A DNA stretch of 64,000 nucleotides from Gemmatimonadota bacterium (GTDB lineage: Bacteria; Gemmatimonadota; Gemmatimonadetes; Gemmatimonadales; Gemmatimonadaceae). The stretch is taken from the NCBI GenBank assembly GCA_040388625.1, contig JAZKBK010000006.1, forward strand, positions 544,702-608,701, given 5' to 3'. The translations under genes were made by a program, and so were the position numbers. Positions 52,098 through 60,579 of this stretch are shown here, piece by piece. Every line of letters begins with the position of its first letter. Within the stretch, counting starts at the first letter, position 1. The notes below the pieces were generated by a model. That model did not search any database. It worked only from the letters and a program-made list of their open reading frames with translations, and was not told the origin of the DNA.

Positions 52098-53354
52098 CTA
52101 CAATATGCGCCACCACGGTGTAGCAAGAATACGATCACCCAACACGTACGTCCCGGTCCCACCGTGCAGGAGAAGTGCTCCGCGGACCTTGCTGCCGTAC
52201 TCTGCAATAAAGCTGCGGAGCGGTGCAGCATCGTTGTATCCCGGCCGCGAGCCGCCCTTGCATTCGATCGCGATCACCGTCTGATCCGGTAGCTCGATTA
52301 CGAAATCCACTTCATCGCCGGTCGTCGTGCGCCAGTGCATGATCGATGGCCTCTGTGCAACGCTGTCGCGCCAGGCAAGCAGATCGCACAGCACCATGTT
52401 CTCGAGATGGAAACCGCTCGGTTCGACTTCCCCTGCGATGTACGTCGCGAGACCGGTATCGCTCCAATAGCATTTGGGACTCTTGATGAGTCGCTTTCCA
52501 CGGTTGACGGAATATGCGCTCACACGGACCAGCTGGTACGATGTCTCGAGCAAATCGAGATAGCGATCCACGGTCGTCGGTGGAATTCCCGCATCCCGAC
52601 CCCATTCTGTCTTGTTCACGATCGCACCGATTCGAAGCGCTGCGACGCGCATCAATCGCCGAAAGTCAGTGCGATTCGCAATGGATGCGAGGTCCTGAAG
52701 GTCACGATCGAGATACGTATCGATGTATCCCTGATACCAGATGGCACGCGCCGTGGCCGTCCCGCAATCGAGCGCCGGCGTTGGGTAGCCGCTCATACTT
52801 ACCAGCGTACGCCAGTCATCCTGCGGATTTGGCGAGGCGTTCGCGATCGCGTTCCATTCACTGAACGGACGCGTCTGGTACTCGTCCCAGAGTCCGGCAG
52901 TCCCGAAGCCAAGGCGCTCTCGGCGCGTCATCGGCCAGAGTGTTGTATATGACGCACGTCCCGCGAGCGACTCTCTGATTTTCTTCATCGCCAGCAGGTT
53001 CGCGGACCCGGTCAAGACGAACTGACCGGGAGTCCGCCGTGGTTGGTTATCTACGTACTCCTTGAGACTGAGAATAAGCTCCGGGTCACGCTGTACCTCA
53101 TCGATTACCAGATGTGGCGAGCGTGCAAGAAGACCGGCTGGGTCCGCAGCCGCCTGCTCGCGGATGTCGGAGTTGTCCAGTGTCACATATGGATACTTGC
53201 CAAACACTGGATGGCTTCGCACGAGAGTGCTCTTCCCGGTCTGGCGTGCGCCCATGACCACTACCACAGGCATCACGGCTGCGGCAGCCGTCAGATGCTT
53301 GGCGGCCACCCGGGGAAGGATTGAAGGGTCTGGCGGCGTGCGCTGGCTGGCCAT
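52098..53354 (-). CDS. AAA ATPase with DUF4143 domain
   Basis: 418 residues. The N-terminal ATPase has Walker A GARQTGKST, Walker B HLVIDEVQRDP and sensor VLTGSANLL. Then comes a linking winged-helix part (NKTEWGRDAGIPPTTVDRYLDLLE). The C-terminal DUF4143 shows the restriction-endonuclease-like core SIMHWRTTTGDEVDFVIE...VIAIECKGG (Glu/Asp-Glu-x-Lys). The ATP- and nuclease-like elements are both intact. These proteins often behave as selfish or toxin-like modules, but the role is not established. Three 22-bp iterons start 18 bases upstream of the start codon. Confidence 0.85.
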   Translation of the reverse strand: MASQRTPPDPSILPRVAAKHLTAAAAVMPVVVVMGARQTGKSTLVRSHPVFGKYPYVTLDNSDIREQAAADPAGLLARSPHLVIDEVQRDPELILSLKEYVDNQPRRTPGQFVLTGSANLLAMKKIRESLAGRASYTTLWPMTRRERLGFGTAGLWDEYQTRPFSEWNAIANASPNPQDDWRTLVSMSGYPTPALDCGTATARAIWYQGYIDTYLDRDLQDLASIANRTDFRRLMRVAALRIGAIVNKTEWGRDAGIPPTTVDRYLDLLETSYQLVRVSAYSVNRGKRLIKSPKCYWSDTGLATYIAGEVEPSGFHLENMVLCDLLAWRDSVAQRPSIMHWRTTTGDEVDFVIELPDQTVIAIECKGGSRPGYNDAAPLRSFIAEYGSKVRGALLLHGGTGTYVLGDRILATPWWRIL

Positions 53355-53371
53355 GGATATCGGGAACCGGT

Positions 53372-53426
53372 GGTGGATTATTCACCATATGATGGTGGAT
53401 TATCCACCACGTGATGGAGGATAATC
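53372..53426. repeat. Three 22-bp iterons upstream of the DUF4143 ATPase
   Basis: Copies start at 53372, 53394 and 53416, exactly 22 bp apart. Copy 1 is GGTGGATTATTCACC, copy 2 the palindrome GGTGGATTATCCACC, copy 3 a half-conserved GGAGGATAATC. Spacing of two helical turns and self-symmetry point to a cooperative protein-binding array, most simply an autoregulatory operator. Confidence 0.75.
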
Positions 53427-53579
53427 TAAGAGACTTTGGAGAGATGGCAAGTCTCCATCGCCACTCTCAAGGCAATCTCCACCCAGTGCGAGAGGGCGTC
53501 TACGCACCATCCGGCTGCTCTCGCCGCTGGCCCTCCGAGCATGTCATCTGATTTTCTTGCAGACCTTTGCGATCGGAGC

Positions 53580-55181
53580 CTAGCTCTTCGCTACCGCGTC
53601 CCTCACCCCGTAAAACGCACTCGCGAGCCTGCCGATCGAGTGGTTGTAGTACAGAATGAGCAGCACACCGAACGCGGCGACTACCAGCACCTCGGCGTTC
53701 ATCCCGCCGCCGAGGCCGGCCCACACGAGACCGACAGCGAGAGCGAGAGCGCTGGCCAGATGTCCCACCACTGTGTACGCATTCGCCGGAACGAGCTCGA
53801 CCGGATGGTCGAAGCTCCTGCGCGCGACCATCGTCGCCTTGGCGAACAGCGGGAATCCTGCGAGCCCGAGCAGCGCCAGCGGCGGCAGCGTGCCCGCAAT
53901 CACGAACCCGATGAGCGTGAGTCCCGCAATCGCCGCGATCACGGGATACACACGACTCGCACGCAACAATCCGAGTCGCACGACCATCGTACGTTTTGAT
54001 ACCTCGTCGTCACTGGCTGCATCCTGGAACCCGTTGATGAACAGGATCAGCGCTACCAGTATCGAAACCGGGATCGAGGCAGCCAGCGCGAGCATCGGAA
54101 TGCTTCCGACCTGGACGTACGTCGTACCGCACACGACTCCGACTCCAAATGCAAGCGCCACTGCAAGCTCGCCGAGTCCGCGGTTTGCGAGCCGGAAAGG
54201 CGCGCCGGTGTAGATGAAGCCGATCAACAGTCCAGCAAGCCCGAACAACAGCACGCCTGCGCGCCCGGCGATCGCGAAGTATGCACCGATCGCCGTACTC
54301 ACCAGGCCGAACCCGAGCATCGCAACCAGCAGCTCGCCGCGCGTCGCGAGACCACGTTGCAACACTCGCGACCCGCCGGTGAAGCCCAGTATGGGGGTGC
54401 GGTTTCTGTCATCGGCCCCACTGAGCTGATCGTCCAGATCGTTCTTGATGTTGGTGCACGCTTGCAGTGCGACCGCTGCGATGAGCGTGAGAAGTGCCCA
54501 TCCCCAGTTCACGGCGCCGGTCACTGCAAACGCCGCCGCAACTCCAACGACCACTGAGGCGGCGCTCGCCGTGAGTGTGGGCCAGCGCACGATCTCCTTC
54601 CATGTGCCGAGCCGGCGAGCCATCAGCGCGCGGTCACTCGGCCTGTCCGTGGCGTCGCTGCCAAAGTCGAGGATCGACGGTGGCCGTCCCGCGACGATCT
54701 CTCCGAACACGCGATGCTTCATGAAGCGCGGCGTGACTCGCACGAATGACAGAAGATCCGTCTGTCCGACCGAGTCGAGATAGCGCACGATCGACGAAGT
54801 TCGCATCGTGGCCTGCTTGGCGCGCTCGCGCTCCTCGGGGTCACGCACGATTTCCGCGCGCCCGGTCAGCTCCATCTCCCAGCTCGTGTGCTCTTCACCA
54901 GTTGGCGATTCGTGCAGCAGCAGCGCAACTTCCGGTCGCGTGCTCATCTCGCGAATCTTGGGATCGGTCTTCATCGAAGCCAGATACACGATGGGGCGCG
55001 CCGCTGGATCATCCGGCAGCCACGGGCCGGGGTGCATCATTCTGACGCGTACCTCCTCGCCCGCATGCGTGCCGACCGCAACGCGAGTCGCGGCGAGCAG
55101 AGCCGCGCGGATGCGGAGCTGTGATTCCTCTGTCGATGTCGGGGCCGGAGGCGCTGGAGCAGCCTGGGTGGTTTCGCTCAT
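53580..55181 (-). CDS. Fused PNPOx-like flavin split-barrel and UbiA prenyltransferase
   Basis: 533 residues from ATG 55179-55181. Residues ~15-160 look like a pyridoxamine-phosphate-oxidase-type split barrel (RPIVYLASMKTDPKIREMSTRPEVALLLHES; SWEMELTGRAEIVRDPEERE). From ~190 on there is a complete MenA/UbiA-type prenyltransferase with eight to nine helices. Its first Asp-rich motif is TNIKNDLDDQLSGADD and its second NGFQDAASDDEVSKRT. No membrane segment is missing. The prenyltransferase may make a quinone or prenylated cofactor, the flavin domain may act on its product. Divergent from a MerR gene; extended -10 promoter at 55238-55246. Confidence 0.85.
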   Translation of the reverse strand: MSETTQAAPAPPAPTSTEESQLRIRAALLAATRVAVGTHAGEEVRVRMMHPGPWLPDDPAARPIVYLASMKTDPKIREMSTRPEVALLLHESPTGEEHTSWEMELTGRAEIVRDPEERERAKQATMRTSSIVRYLDSVGQTDLLSFVRVTPRFMKHRVFGEIVAGRPPSILDFGSDATDRPSDRALMARRLGTWKEIVRWPTLTASAASVVVGVAAAFAVTGAVNWGWALLTLIAAVALQACTNIKNDLDDQLSGADDRNRTPILGFTGGSRVLQRGLATRGELLVAMLGFGLVSTAIGAYFAIAGRAGVLLFGLAGLLIGFIYTGAPFRLANRGLGELAVALAFGVGVVCGTTYVQVGSIPMLALAASIPVSILVALILFINGFQDAASDDEVSKRTMVVRLGLLRASRVYPVIAAIAGLTLIGFVIAGTLPPLALLGLAGFPLFAKATMVARRSFDHPVELVPANAYTVVGHLASALALAVGLVWAGLGGGMNAEVLVVAAFGVLLILYYNHSIGRLASAFYGVRDAVAKS

Positions 55182-55237
55182 TCCTTGATGTGCTCGGTTC
55201 GTGGGGTGCCCGAGGTGGCTGGGCACTTCGTCCCTGT

Positions 55238-55246
55238 AGTCTAGCA
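55238..55246 (-). promoter_or_regulatory. Extended -10 promoter of the PNPOx-UbiA gene
   Basis: On the minus strand TGCTAGACT (55246-55238) is an extended -10 (TGn plus TAGACT), 56 bases upstream of the ATG. The identical nonamer precedes nhaA. Confidence 0.4.
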
Positions 55247-55286
55247 CGGTCCGGCGCGATCGGGCCATATAGTCAAAAATTGGCCC

Positions 55287-55317
55287 TTGCACCTGACGTT
55301 ACGGTAGGGTTTAGACT
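55287..55317 (+). promoter_or_regulatory. MerR-type promoter (19-bp spacer) and operator
   Basis: TTGCAC (55287-55292), a 19-base spacer and TAGACT (55312-55317). The spacer contains the dyad-like CCTGACGTTACGGTAGGG. An over-long 19-bp spacer is the hallmark of promoters twisted open by MerR activators, so the adjacent gene probably activates itself. Confidence 0.68.
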
Positions 55318-55362
55318 GGCTGCGTGGCCACATTGGAACCGTTAAGAGCTGGGAGGAAGGCA

Positions 55363-56103
55363 ATGAAGGAACCGCCATGGAAGGTCGGTGAGTTGGCCCG
55401 CAACACGGGCATGTCCGTTCGCGCCCTGCACCATTACGACGAGATCGGACTGCTGAGGCCATCGCTCCGGACCGCGGCTGGTCACCGGCTGTACGACCGG
55501 ACCGACATCGAGCGGCTGCAACAGATCCACTCCCTGCGACTGATGGGGATATCGCTGGACGAGACGAAGCGACTGCTCGACGGGGCTGCCGCTTCTCCTC
55601 GGCAGGTAATCGACCTGCACCTGGCCAGGCTGCACGAGCAGATGGCCATGCAGAAACAGCTGGTCAGACGCCTGAAGGCGCTTGCCGATCATCTGGACAC
55701 CGCGAAGCCTCTCTCACTCGAAGAGCTTTGCAAAACAATCGAGGAAATGATGCGAGTCGAGAAATACTTCACTCCCGAGCAGCTGGACGTGATGGAGCAG
55801 CGAAGAATCAGCGTCGGCGAGGAGCGTATGCACACCGTGCGCGACGACTGGAACGAGATTATTCCGAAAGTACGGGCGGCGATGGAGAACGGCACCGACC
55901 CCACGAGCCCCGAAATACTGGCGCTCGCGCGACGCTGGAAGGCACTCGTCGACGAATTCACCGGCGGCGATCCTGCAATCGCGAACGCCGTGAAGACGAT
56001 GTACAACGACGACGGACCGGCGCTGCAGGAAAAGCTCGGAAATGTGCCGACGAAGGAGATGTTCGCTTACATCTGCAAGAGCATCGAGGCACTGAAGAGC
56101 TAG
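55363..56103 (+). CDS. MerR-family regulator with TipAS-like effector domain
   Basis: 246 residues. The ATG at 55363 has an excellent ribosome site (GGGAGGAAGG). The N-terminal MerR winged helix is PPWKVGELARNTGMSVRAL, HHYDEIGLLRPSLRTAAGHR and LYDRTDIERLQQI. A dimerisation coiled coil follows, then a TipAS-type C-terminal domain (YFTPEQLDVMEQRR; WKALVDEFTGGDPAIANAVKTMY). The TipAS fold binds thiopeptides and other drugs covalently or not. Divergent from the PNPOx-UbiA gene, which it may also control. The 19-bp-spaced promoter supports autoactivation. Confidence 0.93.
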   Translation: MKEPPWKVGELARNTGMSVRALHHYDEIGLLRPSLRTAAGHRLYDRTDIERLQQIHSLRLMGISLDETKRLLDGAAASPRQVIDLHLARLHEQMAMQKQLVRRLKALADHLDTAKPLSLEELCKTIEEMMRVEKYFTPEQLDVMEQRRISVGEERMHTVRDDWNEIIPKVRAAMENGTDPTSPEILALARRWKALVDEFTGGDPAIANAVKTMYNDDGPALQEKLGNVPTKEMFAYICKSIEALKS

Positions 56104-56109
56104 GAATAC

Positions 56110-56160
56110 ATTGCAGCACGGTCGCAGATAACAGCGATCGGACCTGCATAGTGCTGCAAT
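56110..56160. terminator. Long stem-loop after the MerR gene
   Basis: ATTGCAGCAC (56110-56119) pairs perfectly with GTGCTGCAAT (56151-56160), and an inner GGTC/GACC can extend the fold. No T-tract. It may mark the end of the merR transcript. Confidence 0.35.
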
Positions 56161-56332
56161 CTCGCCACGCCGCCGGCACTGTCTCCGTGCAGCGGCGCTG
56201 GCGAGGTGTTACAACATGACGCTACCGGCTATCGTCAGCGAAATATTCGCTCGAGGCCGTTGCCGATGCCGGCGACATCGGCGCGCACGATATCCGACGC
56301 TGATTGCGTGCCGCACTCCACCTCACTGCGCC

Positions 56333-56800
56333 TCAGCGAACGACCACCCGAAAAGTTTCATGGCATGAGGTGCATGATCCGCTCACCCGCGCGAGATGGA
56401 TCAGCACGGTATCCTTCAGCGCCGCTGGCCCGTGTGTCCTGCGAACGGCGACTGCGAGACTGTCAAAGCCGCCGTGCGTTCGCTCGGCAAGTTCCTTCCA
56501 CTCGGGTGGAAGCAGTGCCTCGATTGCCGGGTCTGCAGCCGCTGCACTTCGGGCTGGCGCGATCGCGGCCAGCAGTGCGGTTGTGTCACCTTTCGCTGCA
56601 GCGTCCATCGCGCCACCTACCGCGCCGAGCATCTGGCGCATTTCGCGCAGAACTGCCTGCTGCGCATCAGCCGGCAGCGACACCGGCGTTCGTTTGTCAA
56701 TTGACGCGACGGCCGGTCGTTCGCGTTGGCCGCGGTCGCATCCAAGTGACGCCATGGAGATGATGCCAGCAACCACTGACAGCCTGGATAGGTAGTTCAC
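56333..56800 (-). CDS. Cytochrome c'-like haem lipoprotein
   Basis: 155 residues. A GTG start (56800) is chosen because GAGGAG stands 7 bases upstream. The signal peptide ends in a lipobox (MASLGCDRG). The rest is a helical bundle (LPADAQQAVLREMRQMLGAV; LPPEWKELAERTHGGF). The single haem site CTSCH is near the C-terminus, the arrangement of the cytochrome c' / c556 family. It probably binds small gases or moves electrons in the periplasm. No maturation genes are nearby. Confidence 0.8.
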   Translation of the reverse strand: MNYLSRLSVVAGIISMASLGCDRGQRERPAVASIDKRTPVSLPADAQQAVLREMRQMLGAVGGAMDAAAKGDTTALLAAIAPARSAAAADPAIEALLPPEWKELAERTHGGFDSLAVAVRRTHGPAALKDTVLIHLARVSGSCTSCHETFRVVVR

Positions 56801-56886
56801 GTCGTCTCCTCATCGGGTGTGAGCCGCGCCCGACATCAGTGCGGGATACGTGCCTAGCGCGATGAATTGCAGCAACAACCTGGGTG

Positions 56887-58119
56887 TCAGGCACTTCGGA
56901 ACGCCAGCACACCGTTTTGTCCACCGAACCCGAACGAGTTCGAGATCGCGGCGTCCACGCGCATCTCCCGAGCCGTGTTGGGTACCACGTCCAGCGGACA
57001 CTCTTTGTCGGGCGTCTCGAAGTTGATCGTAGGCGGTACCACGCCGTGCTTTATTGTGAGCGCGGTGGCCGCGGCCTCGAGCGCACCCGCGGCGCCAAGG
57101 GTGTGACCAAGCATGGACTTGATGGAGCTGACTGCGGGTGGTGTGCGGAACGTGGTGAGAATCGCGCGCGACTCGGTGGCGTCATTGGCCCGGGTCGAGG
57201 TACCGTGTGCGTTGATGTACTGCACGTCCGACGCGTCCAGGCCAGCGTCGGAAAGTGCCATCGCCATGGCCGCCGCTGCCCATTTGCCGTCCGGGTCGGG
57301 CTGAGCCAGGCTGAACGCGTCGCTGGTCATGCCAAATCCTGCCAGCTCGGCGATCGGCTCGGCGCCGCGCGCGCGTGCGTGTTCGAGTGTCTCCAGGACC
57401 AGCACAGCCGCTCCTTCGCCCATCACGAATCCGTCGCGGTTGAGATCGAATGGACGGCTTGCATGCTCTGGATCGTCGTTGCGGAGCGACAGCGCTCCCA
57501 TGGCGCTGTAGCCGTTCAGCACAAATGGTGTGATCGTGGATTCCACGCCGCCGGCCAGCATCACGTCTGCCTGTCCGGCGCGCAACACGGCGAGTGCCAT
57601 GCCGATGGAATGGGCGCCCGTTGCGCACGCGGAGACGGCGGAGAAGTTGGGGCCGTTGATGCCGAGCGCGATGGCGACGTTGCTGGCCGGCATGTTGGGA
57701 ATGACCATGGGCACGCAGAACGGGCTGATTGCCCTCGCGCCTCGATCGAGAAACCCCCGGTGCTGCTCCTCGAGTTCACCGTAGTCACCCGCCGCCGTCC
57801 CCACACAGCAACCCACGCGCAGCGGCTGCTCGTTGGCCAGATCGAGACCGGCATCCTTGACGGCGTCCATTGCCGCGCCCACTGCCATCTGGGAATTGCG
57901 GGCCATGCGCTTGGCCAGCTTGCGCGACAGGTAGGCCAGAGGATCGAAGTCTCGAACCTCCGACGCAATACGCGTGGCGTAAGGCGTAGCATCGAACGCC
58001 GTAATCGTGCGAACACCCGACACGCCGTTGGTCAGCGCCGACCAGAATCCCTGGCGCGACGATCCGATCGAGCTGATGACGCCAATTCCGGTGATCACGA
58101 TCTTTTTGCGTGTAGTCAT
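56887..58119 (-). CDS. fabF: 3-oxoacyl-ACP synthase II (KAS II)
   Basis: 410 residues, usual length. The condensing-enzyme triad is intact: Cys in VSACATGAHSIG, His in NAHGTSTRANDATE and His in SIKSMLGHTLGAAGA. The gate Phe stretch NSFGFGGQNGVL is also present. It elongates fatty acids in the cytoplasm from malonyl-ACP. No acpP, fabG or fabD neighbour is present, so it is a second or specialised copy. It follows nhaA on the same strand with a 43-base gap, and they could be co-transcribed, though the functions do not suggest a common task. Confidence 0.93.
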   Translation of the reverse strand: MTTRKKIVITGIGVISSIGSSRQGFWSALTNGVSGVRTITAFDATPYATRIASEVRDFDPLAYLSRKLAKRMARNSQMAVGAAMDAVKDAGLDLANEQPLRVGCCVGTAAGDYGELEEQHRGFLDRGARAISPFCVPMVIPNMPASNVAIALGINGPNFSAVSACATGAHSIGMALAVLRAGQADVMLAGGVESTITPFVLNGYSAMGALSLRNDDPEHASRPFDLNRDGFVMGEGAAVLVLETLEHARARGAEPIAELAGFGMTSDAFSLAQPDPDGKWAAAAMAMALSDAGLDASDVQYINAHGTSTRANDATESRAILTTFRTPPAVSSIKSMLGHTLGAAGALEAAATALTIKHGVVPPTINFETPDKECPLDVVPNTAREMRVDAAISNSFGFGGQNGVLAFRSA

Positions 58120-58162
58120 GCTCTATGATAGCTCGATGACGGGAACGACGGTCGCCCTCCAC

Positions 58163-59494
58163 TCACACAGCATCGAGATCGGACGTACCGGACCGAGTCC
58201 GTCGAAGCACCATCCATCCGGCAAAACCAGCCAGCAACGAAGCAGTAAAAATCCCCAGCTTCGCCGCCGTGAGCAGCTCCTCCGATCCACCAAACGCGAG
58301 GCCCGCAATAAACAGCGACATTGTGAAGCCGATCCCGCCGAGCAACGCGACGCCGAACAACATGCGACGTGTGACGTCTGCAGGGACCGATGCGATCCCG
58401 CTACGCACCGACAGCCAGGTCGCGAGCGAGATTCCGATCGGCTTGCCAATGAAGAGGCCGGCGAGCACCCCGACTGCCACCGGGCTCGTAATGAGATGGC
58501 CGCTGCCACTCAAGGACACTCCGGCGTTCGCGAGCGCGAATACTGGCATGATTCCAAAATTGACAATTCCGCTCAATCCATGTTCCAGTCGCACGAGTGG
58601 CGCCTGCGCGTGGTCGGCCAACGTATTGAGCTGTTCGAGTGCAACCTGATGCGCGCGGCTCGACAGTACGGTGGCTTCCGGCTTGTGCGCATCGTGAAAG
58701 TCCGCGAGCGCATCGCGAGCACCCGCGAGGAACGCGCTCTCGTCGATACGGGTACGTGTCGGAATCGTGAACGCGAGCAGAACTCCCGCTACTGTCGCAT
58801 GAACGCCCGAAAGCAGTACAGCTATCCAGAGTGCGAGCCCGATCAACGCGTACGCCCACGTCGCGCGAATCCCGACCGCATTGGCGACTATCGACAGCAC
58901 CAACAGTGCAGCGGCCGCGACGAGCGCGCCCCACGATATCGTCGCGGTGTAGAACAGCGCGATGACGAGCACCGCGCCGAGATCATCAGCGATCGCGAGC
59001 GCTGAGAGAAACACCCGGAGCGAGGATGGAATCCTGTCGCCCAGGAGCGCGAGCACGCCGAGCGCGAACGCGATGTCGGTCGCCATCGGAATTCCCCAGC
59101 CGCGCGTGGCGTGCGTCGATACGTTGAACGCGACGAACAGCATCGCGGGAACGATCATGCCGCCGAGTGCTGCTGCCACCGGAAGTGCAGCCTGCCGCAC
59201 CGACGCGAGCTCGCCAACGAGAATCTCGCGCTTGATCTCGAGCCCCACGAGAAAGAAGAAGACGGCCATGAGGCCATCGTTCACTACCTCGTGGAGTGTG
59301 AGAGTCGCATGCGTCGCGGCGACACCGATGGATATCTGTGTCTCCCAGAGCGCGTGGTATCCGTGCGCCCACGGGGAATTCGCCCATACGAGCGCAATTG
59401 CCGCGCAAACAAGCAGAACCAGCCCGCCCGCCGGCCCGGCCTGCATCATGCGACTCAGCGGAGTCGTTATGTGGTCAATGAGCGGCCGTTTCAT
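58163..59494 (-). CDS. nhaA: Na+/H+ antiporter NhaA
   Basis: 443 residues with about 12 membrane helices. NhaA landmarks include VNDGLMAVFFFLVGLEIKRE, ATDIAFALGVLALLG, the ion-site pair in ALAIADDLGAVLVIALFYT and ALANAGVSL. The C-terminal part KPIGISLATWLSVR and LLGGIGFTMSLFIAGLAF is complete. It exchanges Na+ for protons at the inner membrane for pH and salt balance. An extended -10 (TGCTAGACT) ends 6 bases before the ATG, so the mRNA is probably leaderless. Confidence 0.95.
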   Translation of the reverse strand: MKRPLIDHITTPLSRMMQAGPAGGLVLLVCAAIALVWANSPWAHGYHALWETQISIGVAATHATLTLHEVVNDGLMAVFFFLVGLEIKREILVGELASVRQAALPVAAALGGMIVPAMLFVAFNVSTHATRGWGIPMATDIAFALGVLALLGDRIPSSLRVFLSALAIADDLGAVLVIALFYTATISWGALVAAAALLVLSIVANAVGIRATWAYALIGLALWIAVLLSGVHATVAGVLLAFTIPTRTRIDESAFLAGARDALADFHDAHKPEATVLSSRAHQVALEQLNTLADHAQAPLVRLEHGLSGIVNFGIMPVFALANAGVSLSGSGHLITSPVAVGVLAGLFIGKPIGISLATWLSVRSGIASVPADVTRRMLFGVALLGGIGFTMSLFIAGLAFGGSEELLTAAKLGIFTASLLAGFAGWMVLRRTRSGTSDLDAV

Positions 59495-59500
59495 GCCTAC

Positions 59501-59509
59501 AGTCTAGCA
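59501..59509 (-). promoter_or_regulatory. Extended -10 promoter of nhaA (leaderless)
   Basis: On the minus strand TGCTAGACT (59509-59501) is followed by six bases (GTAGGC) and the ATG. No clear -35 is present, as is common with extended -10 promoters. Confidence 0.45.
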
Positions 59510-59607
59510 CCATTGATACGCAAAGGGAGGCCGCGACGGCAACAGCGCGATCGCCGGGCATCCGACTTGCGCCTGCACATCTTCACACGTTCACGAAGAT
59601 CACATCG

Positions 59608-60534
59608 ATGCCCGACTCTGCATATTCCGATACATTTGACGTCGCCATAATAGGCGGCGGGCCTGCAGGCCTCACCGCCGCTCTCTGGCTCGCTCGTTAT
59701 CTCCACCGCGTGATCGTCATCGACGCGGGAGATCCGCGCAACTGGGAAACCCGCGGAATACACGGCTACCTCGGCTGCGAGGGAATCACGCCGAGCGAGT
59801 TGCGTGGGCGAGGTCGTGACGAGTGCCGGCAATTCGGCGTGACTCTGCTGGATGCAACAGCTTCGCGTGTCGATCGCGTGGACGACGATCTGTTCAGCGT
59901 GACGCTCGAGTCGGGGGGAACGCTGACCGCTGCACGACTGCTGCTTGCGATCGGAGTGCGCGACGTGTGGCCCGACATACCCGGACTCGACAGATGTTAC
60001 GGCGATACCGCTCATGTCTGCCCCGACTGTGACGGTTACGAGTCACTGAACAGGAAGACAGTCGTCATAGCGAGCGGGCGCAAGGCCGCAGGACTCGCGC
60101 TCGCACTCACGACGTGGACGCGCGAGATCGTGATCTGCACCAATGGTGAGCCCGCAGACATGAGTGCGGAGATAATGAAGAAGCTCGACGCGCTCAACAT
60201 CCCGATAATCGAAGCGCCGATCGAGCGCGTTCGGTCATCCGAAGGCGAGGCGCGCACGATAGAGCTCAGCGGCGGAATGTCACTCGACTGCGATCAGATA
60301 TTCTTCTCCATCGGGCAGGAGCCGTCCGACGACATGGGCAATCAGCTGGGATGCGAGCGAGACGAGATCGGACGCGTCGTCACCGATCTGCACTTTCACA
60401 CGTCAGTCCGAAACGTGTACGCGGCCGGTGACATAATTCACGGTCCGCAGCTCGCCATTGCCGCCGCGGGAATCGGTGCAGTCGCGGCGATCGCGATTCA
60501 TCATTCACTGCTGCCGGAAGGTCGCAAGCTGTAG
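59608..60534 (+). CDS. Thioredoxin-reductase-like NAD(P)/FAD oxidoreductase
   Basis: 308 residues. The FAD-binding motif GGGPAGLTAALWLARY is at the N-terminus, and the redox site is CPDCDGYE, in place of CATC of classical TrxB. A second nucleotide-binding part (KTVVIASGRKAAGLALAL) lacks the GxGxxG/A pattern, so NADPH binding may be altered. The C-terminal FAD motif YAAGDIIHGPQLAIAAAGIGAVAA is normal. It is a flavoprotein disulfide reductase of uncertain partner. Divergent from nhaA. Confidence 0.85.
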   Translation: MPDSAYSDTFDVAIIGGGPAGLTAALWLARYLHRVIVIDAGDPRNWETRGIHGYLGCEGITPSELRGRGRDECRQFGVTLLDATASRVDRVDDDLFSVTLESGGTLTAARLLLAIGVRDVWPDIPGLDRCYGDTAHVCPDCDGYESLNRKTVVIASGRKAAGLALALTTWTREIVICTNGEPADMSAEIMKKLDALNIPIIEAPIERVRSSEGEARTIELSGGMSLDCDQIFFSIGQEPSDDMGNQLGCERDEIGRVVTDLHFHTSVRNVYAAGDIIHGPQLAIAAAGIGAVAAIAIHHSLLPEGRKL

Positions 60535-60579
60535 CAGCAGGTGCAACATCGTGCTGGCGTCGTACAACGACGTCGGCCG

